Origin: Prevotella ihumii
GTDB lineage: Bacteria > Bacteroidota > Bacteroidia > Bacteroidales > Bacteroidaceae
NCBI RefSeq assembly: GCF_900155655.1
Contig: NZ_LT706987.1
Location: 308,729-372,728 of the forward strand
Length of the DNA: 64,000 nt
Direction: 5' to 3'
Shown here: piece after piece, positions 1-8,763 of the stretch
How positions within the stretch are numbered: the stretch's first letter is position 1
Layout of the letters: every line of letters begins with the position of its first letter
Position numbers and translations under genes: made by a program
The notes under the pieces: generated by a model
Told to the model about the DNA's origin: nothing
What the model saw: only the letters and a program-made list of their open reading frames with translations
Database searches by the model: none

Positions 1-1354
1 GCTTGTGATCCTTTATGTCGTCTGTGCCTCTACCCTTTACAAAGTCGATCACATACTCTTGTTTGAACTTCTCGTTAAGAGCCTTTACCGCTTGTAGCAC
101 TATCAGAAGTTGATTGGTAGCCTCCACTTTGGTCTTTGGGTGGCGACAGTTGTCACACATTTCGCAATTCTCCTTTGGATATTCTTCGCCAAAATAATGC
201 AACAAGAGCTTGCGACGGCAGACCGATGACTCGGCATAGACCTCAGTTTCTTGCAACAGCTGTCTACCTATGTCTTGTTCTGCTACCGACTTTCCTTCCA
301 TAAACTTTTCCAACTTCTGAAGGTCTTTCTTCGAGTAGAACACCAAGCAGATGCCTTCTTCGCCATCACGACCTGCACGCCCAGTTTCCTGATAATAACC
401 TTCGAGGCTCTTGGGTATGTCGTAATGAATAACAAAGCGTACATCTGGCTTGTCGATACCCATACCGAAAGCGATTGTAGCTACAATGACGTCAATCTCT
501 TCCATAAGGAAGTCGTCCTGTGTTTTCGATCTTGTCTCCGAGTCCAACCCAGCGTGATAGGCTGCGGCTTTAATTTCGTTGGCTCTTAGTACGGCTGCAA
601 GCTCTTCTACCTTCTTTCTTGACAGACAATAGATAATGCCACTCTTGCCTTGATGGTGCTTTATGAACTTAATAATCTGCTTGTTGGTATCGTCTTCGTT
701 CTTCTTTGGGCGTACTTCGTAGTAGAGATTAGGGCGGTTGAACGAACTTTTAAACTCTTTGCACGCCTCTATGCCCAAGCTCTTTATAATGTCTGTACGC
801 ACTTTGTCGGTTGCTGTGGCAGTCAAAGCTATGATTGGGGCTTTGCCAATTTGTTCTATCGCCTGTCTTATTTTACGGTATTCGGGTCGGAAGTCGTGTC
901 CCCATTCCGAAATACAGTGTGCTTCGTCTATGGCATAGAAACTTACGTTGGCCGATTTGAAAAACTCTATGCTCTCTTCCTTGTTCAGTGACTCGGGAGC
1001 AACGTAGAGTAGCTTTGTCTTACCACATTGTATATCCTTTTTGACGTGGTCAATCTCAGTCTTTTTGAGCGATGAATTAAGGTAGTGGGCTACACCATCT
1101 TCCTCGCTAAGCCCATTGATAACGTCCACTTGGTTCTTCATCAATGCGATGAGCGGTGAAATTACGATAGCTGTTCCCTCCATTATGAGTGATGGAAGTT
1201 GGTAGCAAAGGCTTTTCCCTCCGCCCGTTGGCATAAGTACAAATGTGTCGTTACCATTCAAAAGATTCTTAATGATGGCTTCTTGTTCGCCTTTGAACTT
1301 GTCAAAGCCGAAATAATGTTTCAGTTTGTCTGTGAGATTAACCGTTTCTGTCAT
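1..1354 (-). CDS. recQ: ATP-dependent DNA helicase RecQ (3' end off window)
   Basis: 3'-5' superfamily 2 helicase acting in recombination and stalled-fork repair. About 451 N-terminal codons are visible and the rest lies beyond the left edge. I translated it from the reverse strand starting at the ATG at 1352-1354. Residues about 41-49 are the Walker A motif (MPTGGGKSL), followed by a DEAH box (AIDEAHCISEWGHDFR). The second RecA domain has the QETGRAGRDG arginine-finger motif, and the zinc-binding cysteines (CRRK, CEMCDNC) follow. It lies downstream of clpP-clpX on the same strand, about 100 bp after the clpX stop, and is probably co-transcribed with them. The HRDC end cannot be seen. Identity is secure. 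Confidence 0.95.
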   Translation of the reverse strand, partial: MTETVNLTDKLKHYFGFDKFKGEQEAIIKNLLNGNDTFVLMPTGGGKSLCYQLPSLIMEGTAIVISPLIALMKNQVDVINGLSEEDGVAHYLNSSLKKTEIDHVKKDIQCGKTKLLYVAPESLNKEESIEFFKSANVSFYAIDEAHCISEWGHDFRPEYRKIRQAIEQIGKAPIIALTATATDKVRTDIIKSLGIEACKEFKSSFNRPNLYYEVRPKKNEDDTNKQIIKFIKHHQGKSGIIYCLSRKKVEELAAVLRANEIKAAAYHAGLDSETRSKTQDDFLMEEIDVIVATIAFGMGIDKPDVRFVIHYDIPKSLEGYYQETGRAGRDGEEGICLVFYSKKDLQKLEKFMEGKSVAEQDIGRQLLQETEVYAESSVCRRKLLLHYFGEEYPKENCEMCDNCRHPKTKVEATNQLLIVLQAVKALNEKFKQEYVIDFVKGRGTDDIKDHK

Positions 1355-1450
1355 GTTAATAGTGCGTATATACAGTCTTTGTATAGTCTTTGCTTATTAT
1401 CTATTGCCCTCCGTGGGTATGCCTGCGGAGGGCAACAGATGGGAATATAT

Positions 1451-2695
1451 TTATGCCGTTTCTAACTTTTGTAGATGTGCTTTGTCCAATTGTTGGTGCA
1501 CATAGTTGGCAGTTACTTCAAACTTCTTTTTCCTTGTTGAAGGCATATCGAACATTGTATCCATCATCACGGCTTCAACGATAGAACGCAAACCACGAGC
1601 ACCGAGCTTGTATTCCACAGCCTTGTCCACAATACTGTCCAATGCTTCCTCTGTAAAGGTTAGCGCAATGCCGTCCATATCGAAAAGTTTGATGTATTGT
1701 TTGATGATAGAGTTTTTAGGTTCAACCAATATTCTTCGCAATGCAGCACGATCCAATGGGTTGAGATAGGTGAGCACTGGCAATCGGCCTATGATTTCAG
1801 GAATAAGACCAAATGAACGTAAATCCTGTGGAAGTACATATTTCATAAGGTCGCTCTTGTCGATTTTTGCCACATTCTGTACAGAGTTGTAGCCTACCAC
1901 GTGGGTGTTGAGTCGCTGTGCTATCTTGCGTTCGATACCATCGAATGCACCACCGCAGATAAAAAGAATATTGCGTGTGTCTACGTGAATATAGTCTTGG
2001 TCGGGGTGCTTGCGACCTCCCTTTGGTGGAACATTGACGATAGTTCCCTCTAAAAGTTTGAGCAAACCTTGCTGAACGCCTTCTCCGCTCACATCACGTG
2101 TGATGCTTGGGTTGTCGCTCTTGCGTGCCACTTTGTCTATTTCGTCTATAAACACAATGCCACGTTCTGCCGCTTCAAGGTTGTAGTCAGCCACTTGAAG
2201 TAGTCGAGATAGAATACTCTCTACGTCTTCGCCCACATATCCAGCCTCGGTAAGTACCGTTGCATCGACAATGGTAAAGGGAACGTTGAGCATCTTTGCA
2301 ATAGTGCGAGCCAAAAGCGTTTTGCCCGTACCTGTAGAGCCCACCATAATGATGTTGCTCTTCTCTATTTCCACGCCATCGTTGGTGTCTGCTTGTTGCA
2401 AACGCTTGTAATGGTTGTACACCGATACAGCGAGGAAGCGTTTGGCTTCGTCTTGTCCAATGATGTATTCATCGAGAAAGGCCTTAATCTCCGTAGGTTT
2501 TGGAACCGACTTCATATCAATATCCGCAACCTTCTTAGACTTCTTGCCCTTTGTCGAACCTAATACGCCCGACTCCATCACGATGTTATAAGCCTGTTGG
2601 GCACAATCTTCGCAGATGTACCCATTCAAGCCTGTGATAAGCAGACTCACTTCGTTTTCGTTTCTACCGCAGAAACTACATTTGTTTTGAGGCAT
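1451..2695 (-). CDS. clpX: ATP-dependent Clp protease ATP-binding subunit ClpX
   Basis: Hexameric AAA+ unfoldase that recognises tagged proteins and feeds them to ClpP in the cytoplasm. The 414 residues begin with the four-cysteine zinc-binding domain (CSFCGRNE ... CEDC). Then come Walker A ([12 protein letters not shown]), Walker B (VFIDEIDK), an [23 protein letters not shown] pore and subunit-interface segment, and sensor 2 (GARGLRSI) near the end. Length is normal. Only 4 bp separate it from clpP, so the two are almost certainly translated from one message. Confidence 0.97.
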   Translation of the reverse strand: MPQNKCSFCGRNENEVSLLITGLNGYICEDCAQQAYNIVMESGVLGSTKGKKSKKVADIDMKSVPKPTEIKAFLDEYIIGQDEAKRFLAVSVYNHYKRLQQADTNDGVEIEKSNIIMVGSTGTGKTLLARTIAKMLNVPFTIVDATVLTEAGYVGEDVESILSRLLQVADYNLEAAERGIVFIDEIDKVARKSDNPSITRDVSGEGVQQGLLKLLEGTIVNVPPKGGRKHPDQDYIHVDTRNILFICGGAFDGIERKIAQRLNTHVVGYNSVQNVAKIDKSDLMKYVLPQDLRSFGLIPEIIGRLPVLTYLNPLDRAALRRILVEPKNSIIKQYIKLFDMDGIALTFTEEALDSIVDKAVEYKLGARGLRSIVEAVMMDTMFDMPSTRKKKFEVTANYVHQQLDKAHLQKLETA

Positions 2696-2699
2696 TCTT

Positions 2700-3365
2700 T
2701 TACTGCTTACGTGTTAATACTTGGTCTATCATGCCGTACTCTTTTGCCTCTTCGGCTGTCATCCAGTAGTTACGGTCGCTATCGTTCCACACCTTTTCGT
2801 AGTCTTGGTGAGAGTGATTGCTAATGATAGTGTACAATTCTTTCTTGAATTTCATTATCTCTTTCGCTTCGATTTCGATGTCCGAAGCTTGGCCTTGCAC
2901 ACCTCCCAATGGCTGATGTATCATAACACGGCTGTGAGGGAGGGCCGAACGCTTGCCTTCCTGACCTGCTACAAGCAACACTGCACCCATCGATGCTGCC
3001 ATACCTGTACAGATAGTAGCCACATCGCTTGAGATGAACTGCATTGTATCATAGATGCCCAAACCAGCTGTAACGCTTCCACCAGGCGAATTGATATAGA
3101 TAGAAATATCCTTACCTGGGTCAACCGAGTCGAGATAGAGCAATTGTGCCTGCAATGTATTGGCTGTATAGTCGTCAATCTGTGTGCCAAGGAAGATGAT
3201 GCGATCCATCATAAGGCGTGAGAATACGTCCATTTGGGTTACATTGAGTTGGCGTTCTTCCAAAATGTACGGGTTAAGGTATTGATTTTGTGCGCTCACT
3301 ACATCGTCGAGCACCATACCATTGATACCTAAATGCTTGGTTGCAAATTTTCTAAAATCGTTCAT
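2700..3365 (-). CDS. clpP: ATP-dependent Clp protease proteolytic subunit ClpP
   Basis: Barrel-forming serine peptidase that degrades substrates delivered by ClpX. The 221 residues contain the nucleophile region [11 protein letters not shown], the catalytic-histidine region [10 protein letters not shown] and the [10 protein letters not shown] strand. The family is usually 190-220 residues; the extra N-terminal residues are probably a propeptide. It is the first gene of a clpP-clpX-recQ run. In many Bacteroidales tig lies directly upstream, but here tig is 58 kb away at 61649 on the other strand. Confidence 0.97.
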   Translation of the reverse strand: MNDFRKFATKHLGINGMVLDDVVSAQNQYLNPYILEERQLNVTQMDVFSRLMMDRIIFLGTQIDDYTANTLQAQLLYLDSVDPGKDISIYINSPGGSVTAGLGIYDTMQFISSDVATICTGMAASMGAVLLVAGQEGKRSALPHSRVMIHQPLGGVQGQASDIEIEAKEIMKFKKELYTIISNHSHQDYEKVWNDSDRNYWMTAEEAKEYGMIDQVLTRKQ

Positions 3366-3482
3366 TCTTTTCTTTTCTTAAAATAATTAGACAAATCTTG
3401 TAGCTGTTTCACTACCACTTTTATTGTCTTTAATAAAAATTGTATGCCATTCTTGAAATAAGCCCTACAATTGTATCGTAAC

Positions 3483-3491
3483 ACAAAGATA
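3483..3491 (-). promoter_or_regulatory. Probable clpP promoter, -7 element
   Basis: On the reverse strand this reads TATCTTTGT, one base short of the Bacteroidota TAnnTTTGC element. It lies about 120 bp upstream of the clpP ATG, which implies a leader of roughly 110 nt. Confidence 0.5.
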
Positions 3492-3755
3492 TACAAAAAA
3501 AATGATAATTCACCTATAATATGCCAACTTTTTTATTCATATCGTGTGGGTTGATAGTTTTTTATTCTTATTTTTCCATTGCTTTTTTCAATGTTTCACC
3601 TATTTATATATAAAGGGGGCTGATGAGGTGGGGGGATATTGTGTTTTTTATCAATGTAGCTGTGGTTAGGCAAATTTCATTATTTGGTAATGGAACGTTT
3701 GGCAAGAGCGGCGCAACGTATAGCTACAAAAGAACGGAAGCGAATGTTTGACTGT

Positions 3756-3986
3756 GGAAAAATAGGACAATGCAAAGAAAAGAATATATCTTGGAAAATG
3801 GATTGGTAATCTGTTGATAGTCAAGCGGTTATTTTCCCGTTCTAAAACATATATGTTTTGCAGTGTGAAACATATATGTTTTACCCTCCCAAAGTTCAAC
3901 TTTGACCACCTCAAACATATATGTTTTGCTCTCAATAGATTGATGTTTTGTTTTTCAGAGATGGAGTGGGGAAGAATAGAACAATA
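3756..3986 (+). repeat. Palindrome-cluster element, copy A
   Basis: Opens with a box GGAAAAATAGGACAAT (3756-3771). After 72 bp come palindromes at 3844-3859 and 3868-3881 (AAACATATATGTTT core), 3890-3904 (CAAAGTTCAACTTTG) and 3913-3926 (AAACATATATGTTT), separated by 8 bp each. The closing box GGAAGAATAGAACAAT is near 3970-3985 and continues into a small GAACAATATGTTC palindrome. It lies between the divergent genes clpP and manC. Open reading frames across it only translate the repeats (KHICF-like peptides) and are not genes. Confidence 0.85.
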
Positions 3987-4156
3987 TGTTCTTAGCGATA
4001 CGCATAGATAGCTGGTGATGGAAAGCGTGAAATGTGGCATAAAAAAGTGTATGTGTTGTGAAAGAATTTGCAAAAAATTGTTACTTCTTTTATAAATGTT
4101 TGTTGGTCTAAAATTAAAATAATAACTTTACATAAGCTTAGCTGCACTTAGCAAGG

Positions 4157-4229
4157 TGTAGGGGCTCGATTTATCGAGTTCCGAATACTGAAAATTGTAG
4201 TGTGGAACGTAATAACTCACGCCCCTACA
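4157..4229. repeat. GGGGCTCGAT hairpin repeat, copy 1 (degenerate right arm)
   Basis: The left arm GTGTAGGGGCTCGATTTATC runs on to GAGTTCC. The right arm, ending GCCCCTACA at 4229, has several mismatches. The same arms occur at 6575-6670, 51660-51688 and 57326-57397. It lies about 95 bp upstream of the manC start. Confidence 0.75.
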
Positions 4230-4323
4230 TTTAAGGCGTGCGTTCGTTGGCATCATCATTGAATAAAACATATAGGCGGAAGGTATTAAACCCCGCTCTA
4301 AATCTATACTTAAAAACTCTATA

Positions 4324-5415
4324 ATGACAAATACAGCAAACAACTATTGTGTGATATTGGCAGGAGGAAAGGGGAAACGTTTGTGGCCTGTAAGTCGTGA
4401 GGAATACCCTAAGCAGTTTTTAGACTTCTTTAGCGAGGGACACACGCAGTTGCAACAAACTTATGATAGGTTTTTGCAATTTATTCCTAAAGAGAATATT
4501 TTTGTTACTTCAAGCAAACAATATTTAGAATTGGTGCGTGAGCAGCTACCTGATGTGTGTGAGGATAACTTGCTTGTAGAACCTATCCATAGAAACACTG
4601 CCCCTTGTGTGGCTTGGGCGGCTTATCGCATTAGCAAAATTAACCCTAAAGCAAACATTATTGTTACCCCTTCCGACCAAAGCATTACAAAGATAGATGC
4701 TTTTGAGGAAGATATGCAGATAGGATTGCGCTTTGTGGCAAATCACGATGCACTTCTTACATTTGGTATTCAGCCTACACGCCCCGAACAAGCTTATGGA
4801 TATATTCAGGAAGGCGATGTGTCGGACTATGAAAACATTCGTCAGGTGAGAGCATTCACGGAGAAACCCGACAGAACGTTTGCAGAGATGTTTGTAGAGA
4901 GTGGCGAATGGCTGTGGAATACAGGGCTTTATCTGTCTAATGTTGACTATTTGATACAGTCATCGTGCAATTTCTTGCCTGTGGTATTGCGCAATTTCGA
5001 ACAAGATTTGACCGCATATAGCATAGCTGCGGAGAACGATTATGTGAAGCAAAACTATATTTCTTACCCCAATATGTCGATTGATTTTGGCATATTCGAG
5101 AAGTCGGAAAATGTGTATGTTATGAAAGGCAACTTTGGTTGGGCAGACCTTGGCACGTGGCACGGCATCTATGAGGCCAAAGCTCGTAGTGTAGACGATA
5201 ATGTGATTATAGATTCTGAAGTCTTTATCGATAACGCTAAAAATAATATCGTAAAACTTCCAAAGGGCAAACTTGCTATTATTGAAGGACTTGAAGGTTT
5301 TATTGTGGCTGAAAACGATGGGGTTTTAGTAATTTGTAAGAAAGATAATTCGTCGTCAACCATTCGCAAGTACGTGAACGAGGTGCAACTAAAGTATGGC
5401 ATTGATAAGGTGTAA
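4324..5415 (+). CDS. manC: Mannose-1-phosphate guanylyltransferase (GDP-mannose pyrophosphorylase)
   Basis: Makes GDP-mannose from mannose-1-phosphate and GTP, supplying mannose and fucose for capsule, LPS and glycoproteins. The 363 residues carry the nucleotidyltransferase signature ILAGGKGKRLWPVSREEYPK at residues about 11-30 and a TEKPDRTFAEMF metal/sugar segment (FVEKP-like) at mid-protein. The length fits the single-domain form, without the C-terminal phosphomannose isomerase domain of bifunctional ManC/AlgA. It stands alone between divergent and convergent neighbours and is followed by a strong hairpin. Symbol by homology only. Confidence 0.88.
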   Translation: MTNTANNYCVILAGGKGKRLWPVSREEYPKQFLDFFSEGHTQLQQTYDRFLQFIPKENIFVTSSKQYLELVREQLPDVCEDNLLVEPIHRNTAPCVAWAAYRISKINPKANIIVTPSDQSITKIDAFEEDMQIGLRFVANHDALLTFGIQPTRPEQAYGYIQEGDVSDYENIRQVRAFTEKPDRTFAEMFVESGEWLWNTGLYLSNVDYLIQSSCNFLPVVLRNFEQDLTAYSIAAENDYVKQNYISYPNMSIDFGIFEKSENVYVMKGNFGWADLGTWHGIYEAKARSVDDNVIIDSEVFIDNAKNNIVKLPKGKLAIIEGLEGFIVAENDGVLVICKKDNSSSTIRKYVNEVQLKYGIDKV

Positions 5416-5445
5416 TGCCTTTCAATAGTAGGGATATAAAAAGAT

Positions 5446-5479
5446 GAAGCGAAAGTTCTCGGTGTGAGACTTTCGCTTC
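5446..5479. terminator. Hairpin between manC and the HIT gene
   Basis: An 11-bp perfect stem, GAAGCGAAAGT / ACTTTCGCTTC, with a 12-nt loop that can pair further (CTC/GAG). It lies between two convergent genes and could end transcription from either side. There is no long T-run. Confidence 0.6.
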
Positions 5480-5540
5480 GGTGTTCAATAAAATAATACA
5501 GATGAAAAGAAAACTCCTCACTTGTATGCGTTAGGATGTA

Positions 5541-5939
5541 TTATCCAAGTTTTTGGAAGGTTGCTAAGATGCGTGCTGCTATCTCCTTTTGTTCTTCTGG
5601 AGCTACTTCAATATGTTTTCTGAAGTTAACATCAGCCTCGCTATTCATCGGAATAAGATGAATATGAGCGTGAGGTACTTCAAGTCCGAGTACTATTTGT
5701 GCCACCTTTTTGCAAGGAAATTCGCTCTTAATAGCTTGTGCCACTTTCTTTGCAAACAGTTGGAACTCGGCTAAATCCTCATCTTCCATATCGAAAATAT
5801 AGTCTACTTCCTTTCTTGGGATAACGAGTGTGTGCGCCTTACCTACAGGGTTGATGTCTAAGAATGCGTAAAACTTGTCGTTTTCGGCACACTTATAGCT
5901 TGGTATTTCTCCAGCTGCAATCTTCGAAAATATTGTCAT
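5541..5939 (-). CDS. HIT family nucleotide-binding protein (HinT-like)
   Basis: Histidine-triad purine nucleotide phosphoramidase-type protein of 132 residues. It starts TIFSKIAAGEIPSYK and has the HIT motif HAHIHLIPM near residues 91-99, which holds the catalytic histidines. Length is typical. It is 21 bp downstream of greA on the same strand and is probably co-transcribed. The physiological substrate is not evident. Confidence 0.92.
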   Translation of the reverse strand: MTIFSKIAAGEIPSYKCAENDKFYAFLDINPVGKAHTLVIPRKEVDYIFDMEDEDLAEFQLFAKKVAQAIKSEFPCKKVAQIVLGLEVPHAHIHLIPMNSEADVNFRKHIEVAPEEQKEIAARILATFQKLG

Positions 5940-5960
5940 AGCCTTGGTTCTCCTTATCTT

Positions 5961-6431
5961 TTATAGGTCGATAGTTATCTTATCAACTCTTAATTTAATC
6001 TTTCCACGAGGTATTTCAATCTCAACTACATCGCCCACCTTTTTGTTCAACAAACCTTGTGCAATAGGCGTTTTGATAGAAATCTTTCCTTGTTTAAGGT
6101 TTGCTTCTGTCTCGCTGACGATGGTATATTTCATTTTTGTGTTATTGCTCACATTGGTCATTTCCACTGTCGACATAATCTGCACAGCCTCATCACTCAA
6201 TCGTGACAAGTCTACAATTTTAGCTTGAGCAATGGTAAGCTTCATTTCGCTTATCTTTGCTTCCAAGTGTGCCTGCGCTTCTTTTGCAGCATCATACTCT
6301 GAGTTTTCGCTCAAGTCGCCCTTATCTGCAGCCTCTGCAATAGCTGCTGAAGCCTTTGGACGTTCTACTGACTCTAAATGTTGTAGTTCAGCCACGAGCT
6401 TGTCGTAGCCCTCTTGTGACATATAAGACAT
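5961..6431 (-). CDS. greA: Transcription elongation factor GreA
   Basis: Rescues backtracked RNA polymerase by stimulating cleavage of the nascent transcript. The 156 residues have the N-terminal coiled coil with the acidic tip segment GDLSENSEYDAAKEAQ (residues about 38-53) and a C-terminal FKBP-like domain ending in GKIKLRVDKI. Length is normal. It precedes the HIT gene. Confidence 0.96.
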   Translation of the reverse strand: MSYMSQEGYDKLVAELQHLESVERPKASAAIAEAADKGDLSENSEYDAAKEAQAHLEAKISEMKLTIAQAKIVDLSRLSDEAVQIMSTVEMTNVSNNTKMKYTIVSETEANLKQGKISIKTPIAQGLLNKKVGDVVEIEIPRGKIKLRVDKITIDL

Positions 6432-6540
6432 AATTGTTCTGTATTTATTGTTTTTAAGTTTTCGAATGAGATATAAAAAGATAGAATTCTAACATCATCG
6501 TGTCAGAATTCCATTCCCTTTTTCTTTATCTATATTTATT

Positions 6541-6549
6541 GCAAAGGTA
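6541..6549 (-). promoter_or_regulatory. Probable greA promoter, -7 element
   Basis: The reverse strand reads TACCTTTGC, a full match to TAnnTTTGC, about 110 bp before the greA ATG. Confidence 0.6.
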
Positions 6550-6574
6550 TTGCCAACGAAGGCAAATCCTAATA

Positions 6575-6670
6575 TGTAGGGGCTCGATTTATTCGAAGCT
6601 CATCAGTACGTTCTCGAGTTCCAAATATCTATCTTTCAGTATGAGGAACTCGATAAATCGAGCCCCTACA
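6575..6670. repeat. GGGGCTCGAT hairpin repeat, copy 2 (full-length inverted repeat)
   Basis: The arms TGTAGGGGCTCGATTTAT and ATAAATCGAGCCCCTACA pair perfectly over 18 bp and enclose 60 bp. The interior includes further TCGAGTTCC / GGAACTCGA complementarity, so this could be a compact transposon-derived (MITE-like) hairpin. It lies just upstream of the greA promoter. Confidence 0.8.
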
Positions 6671-6777
6671 CGTGCAAATGTATTGCTATATCTTATGCAA
6701 AGGTAGCCCTTATTTCCGAACTACCCAACTTCTTGGGGTTAAAAATGGTTATTCACATTTTATTGCAATGCTTTCTG

Positions 6778-6843
6778 CTTGTTATTGCTATGCGTATTAC
6801 TTGTTATTGCTATATGTTCTGTTTGTTATTGCTATGTGTATTG
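6778..6843. repeat. Three 22-bp tandem repeats
   Basis: Three consecutive 22-bp units, each with a TTGTTATTGCTAT core (6778-6799, 6800-6821, 6822-6843), then a partial fourth. They lie just past the nadC stop codon. I see no coding role. The other contents of the greA-nadC gap are the greA promoter and hairpin copy 2. Confidence 0.75.
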
Positions 6844-6876
6844 CTTGTGTTTAACCCATTGCAAACATGTGAGATA

Positions 6877-7749
6877 TTATATTTTCAACTTGTCACTACC
6901 AGCTGCTTTGAAGCTCATATCCAATCCTTTTGCGCTGTGCGTGAGTGCTCCGAAAGAGATGAAGTCGACCCCTGCCTTTGCGTAGGGCAACATTGTATCG
7001 AATGTAATGCCACCGCTCGACTCTGTTTCGCAACGTCCTGCAACTATTTTTACAGCCTTTGCCGTGTCTTCGGGTGTGAAATTGTCGAACATAATGCGGT
7101 CGCAACCCTCTTGTAAAGCCTCGTCCAACTCCTTAAAATTGCGTACCTCACACTCTATCTTTAAGTCTTTTCCGTTGTCTTTGCAATACTTTTTAGCCCT
7201 TGAAATAGCATTGTGTATGCCTCCACAGAAGTCTATGTGGTTGTCTTTGAGCAGTATCATATCAAACAAACCTATACGATGGTTCATTCCACCACCTATC
7301 TTTACCGCTTCTTTTTCCAACATTCTCATTCCAGGGGTGGTTTTGCGAGTGTCCAAAATGCGGGTCTTTGTGCCTGCATCGATAAGTGTTTGTTGGTATT
7401 TATGTGCCATTGTGGCAATTCCACTCATTCGCTGCAACACGTTAAGCATCAGTCTTTCGGTTTGCAACAAGCTCTGTTCTCTACCCTTTACACTCATTAC
7501 GATGTCGCCAGGTCGCACCTTATCACCATCTTTCACGTAAGTTTCTACCTCCAACTCAGGGTCGAAGCGGTGGAATATCTCCTTGGCAATCTCTACACCA
7601 GCAAAGATTCCTTCTTCTTTAATGAGCAGTTTGCTTTCGCCCATTGCATCTTTTGGAATACAACAGAGCGTTGTATGGTCGCCATCGCCTATATCTTCGC
7701 TGAATGCGAGGTCGATGAGTTTGCTATTTAATTCGTTTACTGAAATCAT
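6877..7749 (-). CDS. nadC: Nicotinate-nucleotide pyrophosphorylase (carboxylating)
   Basis: Quinolinate phosphoribosyltransferase: quinolinate plus PRPP gives nicotinate mononucleotide, the third step of de novo NAD synthesis. The 290 residues contain ILDTRKTTPGMRMLEKEAV and the GGGMNHRIGLFDMILLKDNH segment that binds quinolinate and PRPP. A C-terminal ESSGGI glycine-rich loop follows. It is the last gene of nadB-nadA-nadC, 13 bp after nadA. Confidence 0.96.
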   Translation of the reverse strand: MISVNELNSKLIDLAFSEDIGDGDHTTLCCIPKDAMGESKLLIKEEGIFAGVEIAKEIFHRFDPELEVETYVKDGDKVRPGDIVMSVKGREQSLLQTERLMLNVLQRMSGIATMAHKYQQTLIDAGTKTRILDTRKTTPGMRMLEKEAVKIGGGMNHRIGLFDMILLKDNHIDFCGGIHNAISRAKKYCKDNGKDLKIECEVRNFKELDEALQEGCDRIMFDNFTPEDTAKAVKIVAGRCETESSGGITFDTMLPYAKAGVDFISFGALTHSAKGLDMSFKAAGSDKLKI

Positions 7750-7762
7750 TGTTCTTTCAATT

Positions 7763-8758
7763 TTACAATCCCATTTGTTTTGATATTTCCAGCATTCTAT
7801 TGATTGGACGAACAGCTTTCTTTGCTATTTCTTCGTCCACCTCTATAGTTGGGAACTCGTATTTTAAGCAGTTGTACACCTTTTCGAGCGTGATTAGCTT
7901 CATATACTCACACTCATTGCACCCACATTTGCCCTCTTCGGGAGCAGGAATGAAGGTCTTTTGCGGCGCACCTTTCTCCATTTCGTAAAGAATACCACTC
8001 TCTGTTGCGACAATAAACTCGTGTGCTTCGTCGTCAAGGCAAAACTTTAAGAGCGCAGCCGTGCTACCTACTTTGTCTGCAATGCTCAACACTTCGTCTT
8101 TACACTCTGGGTGAGCCAATACTTTAGCATTAGGGTGTTCGGCTTTGAGCTTGAGGATACCCGATACCGAGAAGCGAGAATGAACGTGGCAAGCTCCGTC
8201 CCAAAGAATCATATTTCTGCCCGTAATCTTGTTGATATATCCTCCGAGGTTTTTATCAGGTCCAAATATCATTGGCGTATCTTGAGGGAACGAACCCACA
8301 ATCAGCTTCGCATTGCTGCTTGTTACCACAACATCGGTTACAGCCTTTGTAGCCGCAGAGGTGTTGACATAGCTTATGACCGTATGACCTGGGTGCGCTT
8401 TGACAAACTCGGCAAACTTATCAGCAGGACAACTTTCTGCCAACGAGCACGAAGCATTGGTGTCAGGGATAAGAATAGTTTTTTCGGGACAAAGTATTTT
8501 ATTGGTTTCGCCCATAAAATGCACCCCACACATCACGATGATGTCTGCATCTGTCTGCGCTGCTTTTTGTGCCAATGCGAGACTATCGCCCACGAAATCA
8601 GCCACGTCTTGTACGTCGCCAACGGTGTAATAATGTGCCATAAGGACAGCATTCTTTTCTTTACACATTCTTCTGATTTCGGTTTTCAGGTCTATGTTTT
8701 TGTCCACAGGTTGATCAATATATCCCTGTTCTTTCCATTTTTTGTCAATCGTTTCCAT
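7763..8758 (-). CDS. nadA: Quinolinate synthase A
   Basis: Iron-sulfur enzyme that condenses iminoaspartate with dihydroxyacetone phosphate to form quinolinate. The 331 residues show the AHYYTVGDVQDVADFVGDSL segment and the cysteines expected to hold the [4Fe-4S] cluster, in MCGVHFMGE, in the ILWDGACHVH region and in the C-terminal GKCGCNECEYM stretch. It is the middle gene of the operon, 5 bp after nadB. Confidence 0.96.
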   Translation of the reverse strand: METIDKKWKEQGYIDQPVDKNIDLKTEIRRMCKEKNAVLMAHYYTVGDVQDVADFVGDSLALAQKAAQTDADIIVMCGVHFMGETNKILCPEKTILIPDTNASCSLAESCPADKFAEFVKAHPGHTVISYVNTSAATKAVTDVVVTSSNAKLIVGSFPQDTPMIFGPDKNLGGYINKITGRNMILWDGACHVHSRFSVSGILKLKAEHPNAKVLAHPECKDEVLSIADKVGSTAALLKFCLDDEAHEFIVATESGILYEMEKGAPQKTFIPAPEEGKCGCNECEYMKLITLEKVYNCLKYEFPTIEVDEEIAKKAVRPINRMLEISKQMGL

Positions 8759-8763
8759 AATGT

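Noticed and set aside
3666..4073. Open frames of 60-135 codons across palindrome clusters, rich in KHICF-like peptides (also at 56843-57155)
   Set aside because: They only translate the palindromes, occur on both strands, and have no promoter-start arrangement or flanking conservation. They are repeat shadows, not genes.
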